The notes beneath the pieces are model-generated. The model was not told the origin of the DNA. It saw only the letters and a list, made by a program, of their open reading frames with translations, and did not search any database. Positions 24,071-26,627 of a DNA stretch of 26,627 nt are shown in pieces. The position numbers and the translations under genes were made by a program. Origin of the DNA: CAZAGT01 sp964484515 (GTDB lineage Bacteria > Desulfobacterota > DSM-4660 > Desulfatiglandales > HGW-15); NCBI GenBank assembly GCA_964484515.1, contig CAZAGT010000022.1, positions 1 through 26,627 on the forward strand, written 5' to 3'. Each line of letters starts with the position of its first letter. Position 1 is the first letter of the stretch.

Positions 24071-24382
24071 TTAACGAATCTGAGACTCCATCTCGCGCAA
24101 GCTGCCCTTCCTGCGTAGGACTAGGGAAATGGCCCAAACCATGATCGCGAAAAGTGTAGCGGAAGTGATGATTTCAGCCCAAATCCAGAAAAGTCGGTCC
24201 TCGTCGGGGAGCTCCAGGAGTCCCAGGAGCGTACAGGCCCCAAAGATGAAGAAGAGAACCGCAAGCACGGTTGCGGAGGTAATCTCCATGCGGAGTTCAA
24301 GGGCGGCCTCCGCCGGATCGATCGCCATTTGTTTGTTCCAGAAGGCGGCCTCTGTTCTGCCTTCGGTTGCCGTTTCCATCAT
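24071..24382 (-). CDS. Small two-helix membrane protein, symporter neighbour
   Basis: This 103-residue protein starts at ATG 24382, 5 nt after a strong GGGAGG site. It has two membrane helices, about residues 38-56 (TVLAVLFFIFGACTLLGLLE) and 67-88 (IWAEIITSATLFAIMVWAIS), joined by a short acidic loop (LPDEDR), and a basic C-terminus RRKGSLREMESQIR. It lies 45 bp after the symporter gene. Small helper proteins occur beside some SSS transporters (for example the DUF485 and DUF4212 families), but I cannot assign this one to either. Confidence 0.75.
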   Translation of the reverse strand: MMETATEGRTEAAFWNKQMAIDPAEAALELRMEITSATVLAVLFFIFGACTLLGLLELPDEDRLFWIWAEIITSATLFAIMVWAISLVLRRKGSLREMESQIR

Positions 24383-24427
24383 TCAAACCTCCCTTCATGG
24401 TCCTTGTGACATTTATCAAGTATCCGG

Positions 24428-26152
24428 CTACCACCAATAAATCGTCCAGACCACCAGATAAAAGAGGACTACGAACCCCCACAGCTTCACCGACTTGTAC
24501 CAGGGGACTCCCTCCGTGCCGTAGTAGGGGATATCGGTCTCAACGGATTGCCCGCGTTGATTGATTCGCTCCACGCGCTTGGCCAAGTAGGGCTTCACCT
24601 GCGGAGGAAAGGTACCCACCACGTACCCTTCGATGTCGGCCTTGGAGATGGGACCGCGAATCCCGTTTTCGACCAGGCTCCAGACGACCAGAAACAGGCT
24701 GGTAAAGACGACATTCCAGAGGGGGATCAGCAGCCAGTGGTGGAGCCAGATGGCTTCCGGGAAAAGGCTCTTGCCGAAAAGCGCAATCAAGCTCCCGAAG
24801 ATGCCCCCTCCAATCATGGATGCAAAGGCCGAATTGCGGCTCAAGAACTTGAAGAGGGTACCCCAGATGAAGACGGCGAAAAGGGGCGAGATCAGGGCGC
24901 CGGTGAGCTTGATCCAGACCACGATGTATCCGCCACCCCGCTGCACAATCGGGATGAAGAAGAGGCCGGCGATGAAGTTGAATGCCGTCAGGACCCTGGC
25001 CGCGAGCAGGTAGTGGGCATCGTCGCCGTCGCGTTTGATGATGCGTGCGTAAATGTCCCGGGTTAGGAGACCAGCACACGACTGGGCGTTTGAAGGCACG
25101 GTGGAGAGCGTCGCGGCGAAGACGCCCGCCAGGACCAGGCCGACCAGCCCCACCGGGAGCCAGTCCTTCATGATGTAGGCATAGACGGCGTCCGGCCGCC
25201 CGCCTAGGGCCGGGTTGAACTGCTTGCTCATGTAGCCGAAAGCCAAAACGGCAAAAGCGCCTATCGGCACGATGGCGAACTGGTGGATGACGGCCACGAA
25301 ACCGGCGAGCTGATAACCCATCCGCGCATCCCACTCGCTGCGCGCCGACAAGGGGCGCGCCACCTGTTCGGCCTGGATAATGGGATAGGAGATCGTGGCC
25401 ACAAGCATCCCGATGAATGCAAGGCCGGGCAATAAATCAGGTGCCGACGGGATCGCGTCGAATTGCCACCACCCGACCGGGATGATCTGCCCGGTGATCG
25501 CATGTTTGACCATCCCCGGACCGGTGAGCTCCAGGAGCTTGTGCCAGCCCCCGACCTTAATGAGGCCGGCCGTGAAAAGGATCCAGGAGGTAATCGTCAT
25601 CAAGACCATTTGGGCGGTCCCTGTGATCATGGCCGCCGAGATGCCGCCCAGGATGGTGTAGACGATGGCCAAAGAGGCGCCGATGAGGGTGCCGGCCAGG
25701 AAGCTCGTGCCCGTCACCACTTGCAGCATGATCCCCATCAGACTGAGGATCGCACCGATCACGTAAACACGCTGAAGGACGATGAGCAGCGCCCCCCAGA
25801 GGCGGGCAGGGTAATTAAAACGCAGCTCGAGATATTCGGCCGGGGTCCAGACCCCTGAGCGGTACATCTGGGGGATGATGGTATGGGCGCCGAGGAGCCA
25901 GCCGGCCTGGAGGTTGACCGTGTAATTAGCAAGGCCCAGGCCTCCGTGCTGATACGAATACCCCGCGCATCCCATGTAATCGGCAATATCCGACTGCGTT
26001 GCCTGGCAATTAGCAGCGATGATCGGCCAGCGCTGAGTTCGACCTGCGAGCAGGTAGTCTTTCACCGACTTGACATATTTCCGATAAGGCAGACCCGCCC
26101 CTATCACGCCCAAGATAGTAGCCACCACGATAATCCAGTCTATGATATGCAT
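24428..26152 (-). CDS. Sodium:solute symporter (SSS family)
   Basis: This 574-residue inner-membrane protein has about 13 helices of the SSS (LeuT-fold) type. Family features include DYLLAGRTQRWPIIAANCQA after the first helix and the signature GVFAATLSTVPSNAQSCAGL (around residues 343-362) followed by TRDIYARII. These match the sodium site and the conserved helix of the family. Substrates in the family range from acetate and pyruvate to proline, sugars and pantothenate; the sequence alone does not decide. I chose ATG 26152, with GGAGGAGGTAAC immediately before it, over an ATG at 26209. It is the first gene of block 1. The C-terminal part carries an extra soluble stretch (ISKADIEGYVVGTFPPQVKP) before a last helix. 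Confidence 0.92.
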   Translation of the reverse strand: MHIIDWIIVVATILGVIGAGLPYRKYVKSVKDYLLAGRTQRWPIIAANCQATQSDIADYMGCAGYSYQHGGLGLANYTVNLQAGWLLGAHTIIPQMYRSGVWTPAEYLELRFNYPARLWGALLIVLQRVYVIGAILSLMGIMLQVVTGTSFLAGTLIGASLAIVYTILGGISAAMITGTAQMVLMTITSWILFTAGLIKVGGWHKLLELTGPGMVKHAITGQIIPVGWWQFDAIPSAPDLLPGLAFIGMLVATISYPIIQAEQVARPLSARSEWDARMGYQLAGFVAVIHQFAIVPIGAFAVLAFGYMSKQFNPALGGRPDAVYAYIMKDWLPVGLVGLVLAGVFAATLSTVPSNAQSCAGLLTRDIYARIIKRDGDDAHYLLAARVLTAFNFIAGLFFIPIVQRGGGYIVVWIKLTGALISPLFAVFIWGTLFKFLSRNSAFASMIGGGIFGSLIALFGKSLFPEAIWLHHWLLIPLWNVVFTSLFLVVWSLVENGIRGPISKADIEGYVVGTFPPQVKPYLAKRVERINQRGQSVETDIPYYGTEGVPWYKSVKLWGFVVLFYLVVWTIYWW

Positions 26153-26519
26153 GTTACCTCCTCCATTGAAATGCGGATGAGATGCCAGAAGGGCCTTATA
26201 AGCCGCCAAAGCTCTAACCGCTCAATATCACCTCCTTCCGTTCCACCTTCTCACAGGATCGCAACTCTTCTAAGATACCATTTTCAAGCCTAAAAGGTGA
26301 AAAAAAGTTTGAGGTCTGCAAGCAATAAAACCTCATTGCTTGACAGCTGAATTCTTGACGCCCTGATGCAGACAAGGCACAACCGGCGATGCTGAGCCAT
26401 GAGCGGTCCATTCGGGATTTCAATGAGACTGTCGAAAAACCTTTTTCCGAGAGGCTGATGGAAAATGCCCAGATGTAAGGCTTCCGAAACCGTGGACCCG
26501 CCCCAAAGGGGTGGGGACT
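26153..26519. other. Upstream region of the symporter operon
   Basis: About 370 bp with no gene. The first 12 bp are the ribosome site of the symporter. An AT-rich segment near 26280-26335 is the most likely promoter zone, but no clear -35/-10 pair stands out. A TGGCA...GC match at 26173-26187 is too close to the start codon to be useful as a sigma-54 promoter. Confidence 0.4.
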
Positions 26520-26627
26520 GAGCCGAGCGAAGCGAAGGTAAAGAAATCCCGAGGAATGAGGCGTACATAGAAGTACGCCGCAGTGACGAGGGATGAGGGT
26601 AACGCAGCCCTTCGGCTTTGCTCAGGG
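26520..26627. repeat. Dispersed intergenic repeat, divergent copy C
   Basis: The element holds a perfect 7-bp stem GGCGTAC (26560-26566) with GTACGCC (26573-26579) and is flanked by near-identical direct repeats CGAGGAATGAGG (26550-26561) and CGAGGGATGAGG (26587-26598). Read on the minus strand it begins with CTGCGTTACC, resembling CTGCGTTGCC at the start of copy B (8575-8584). Shared ancestry with copies A and B is likely but only partly supported. The window ends inside or just after it. Confidence 0.55.

Noticed and set aside
24540..25334. Minus-strand frame of 264 codons within the symporter gene
   Set aside because: It is the wrong frame of the symporter, extremely rich in Arg, Pro and His.
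26173..26187. Possible sigma-54 box upstream of the symporter (TGGCATCTCATCCGC on the minus strand)
   Set aside because: The GG and GC are correctly spaced, but the -12 part is CCGC and the transcript would start inside the ribosome site of the gene.

Overview
The window looks like a chromosomal segment of an anaerobic, deltaproteobacteria-like organism (Desulfobacterota or a near relative). This rests on context: a sigma-54 activator next to a NifX/NifB-like cofactor-binding protein, Cache-type histidine kinases paired with receiver-only response regulators, a TauE/SafE permease, a REP-associated transposase remnant and short dispersed intergenic repeats. No rRNA, tRNA or marker gene is present, so the assignment is inference.

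Left part (1-9768, plus strand) is loosely packed and accessory in character. It holds a receiver-only regulator (371-790), a frameshifted remnant of unknown family (about 1040-1421), a small membrane protein (1576-1962), a deletion-damaged REP-associated transposase (2177-2630), a Gfo/Idh/MocA oxidoreductase (2727-3914), a PpsR-type PEP-synthase regulator (3953-4759), a zinc-free MDR oxidoreductase (4869-5894), a Kef/CPA2 antiporter with RCK domains (6307-8352), then about 750 bp of non-coding DNA with a dispersed repeat, an acidic putative lipoprotein and a secreted OB-fold-like protein (9117-9768).

Right part (9781-26152, minus strand) is a compact signalling, transport and metabolism locus in at least three transcription blocks. 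Block 1 runs from a Na+/solute symporter (26152) through a two-helix membrane protein and a cytosolic protein of unknown function. Block 2 starts with a PAS/sigma-54 activator (TTG start 23146) and runs through a NifX-like protein, a Cache histidine kinase, a receiver-only regulator and a kinase-like protein with no recognisable ATP site. After a textbook sigma-54 promoter (18380-18394) comes a tandem double-receiver protein. Block 3 is a second Cache histidine kinase, two receiver-only regulators, a TauE/SafE permease, a two-helix membrane protein and an 863-residue PEP-synthase-like phosphotransferase with a non-standard C-terminal third.

Many genes in the minus-strand locus overlap by 4-8 bp or lie within 1-20 bp, so they are probably co-translated. 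The simplest reading is that the locus senses a small organic or sulfur-containing ligand through two periplasmic Cache domains, relays phosphoryl groups through a pool of receiver-only proteins, uses the sigma-54 activator to switch on its own components, and controls a Na+ symporter, a TauE-type permease and a pyruvate/PEP-related enzyme. The ligand and the substrate are not visible in the sequence.
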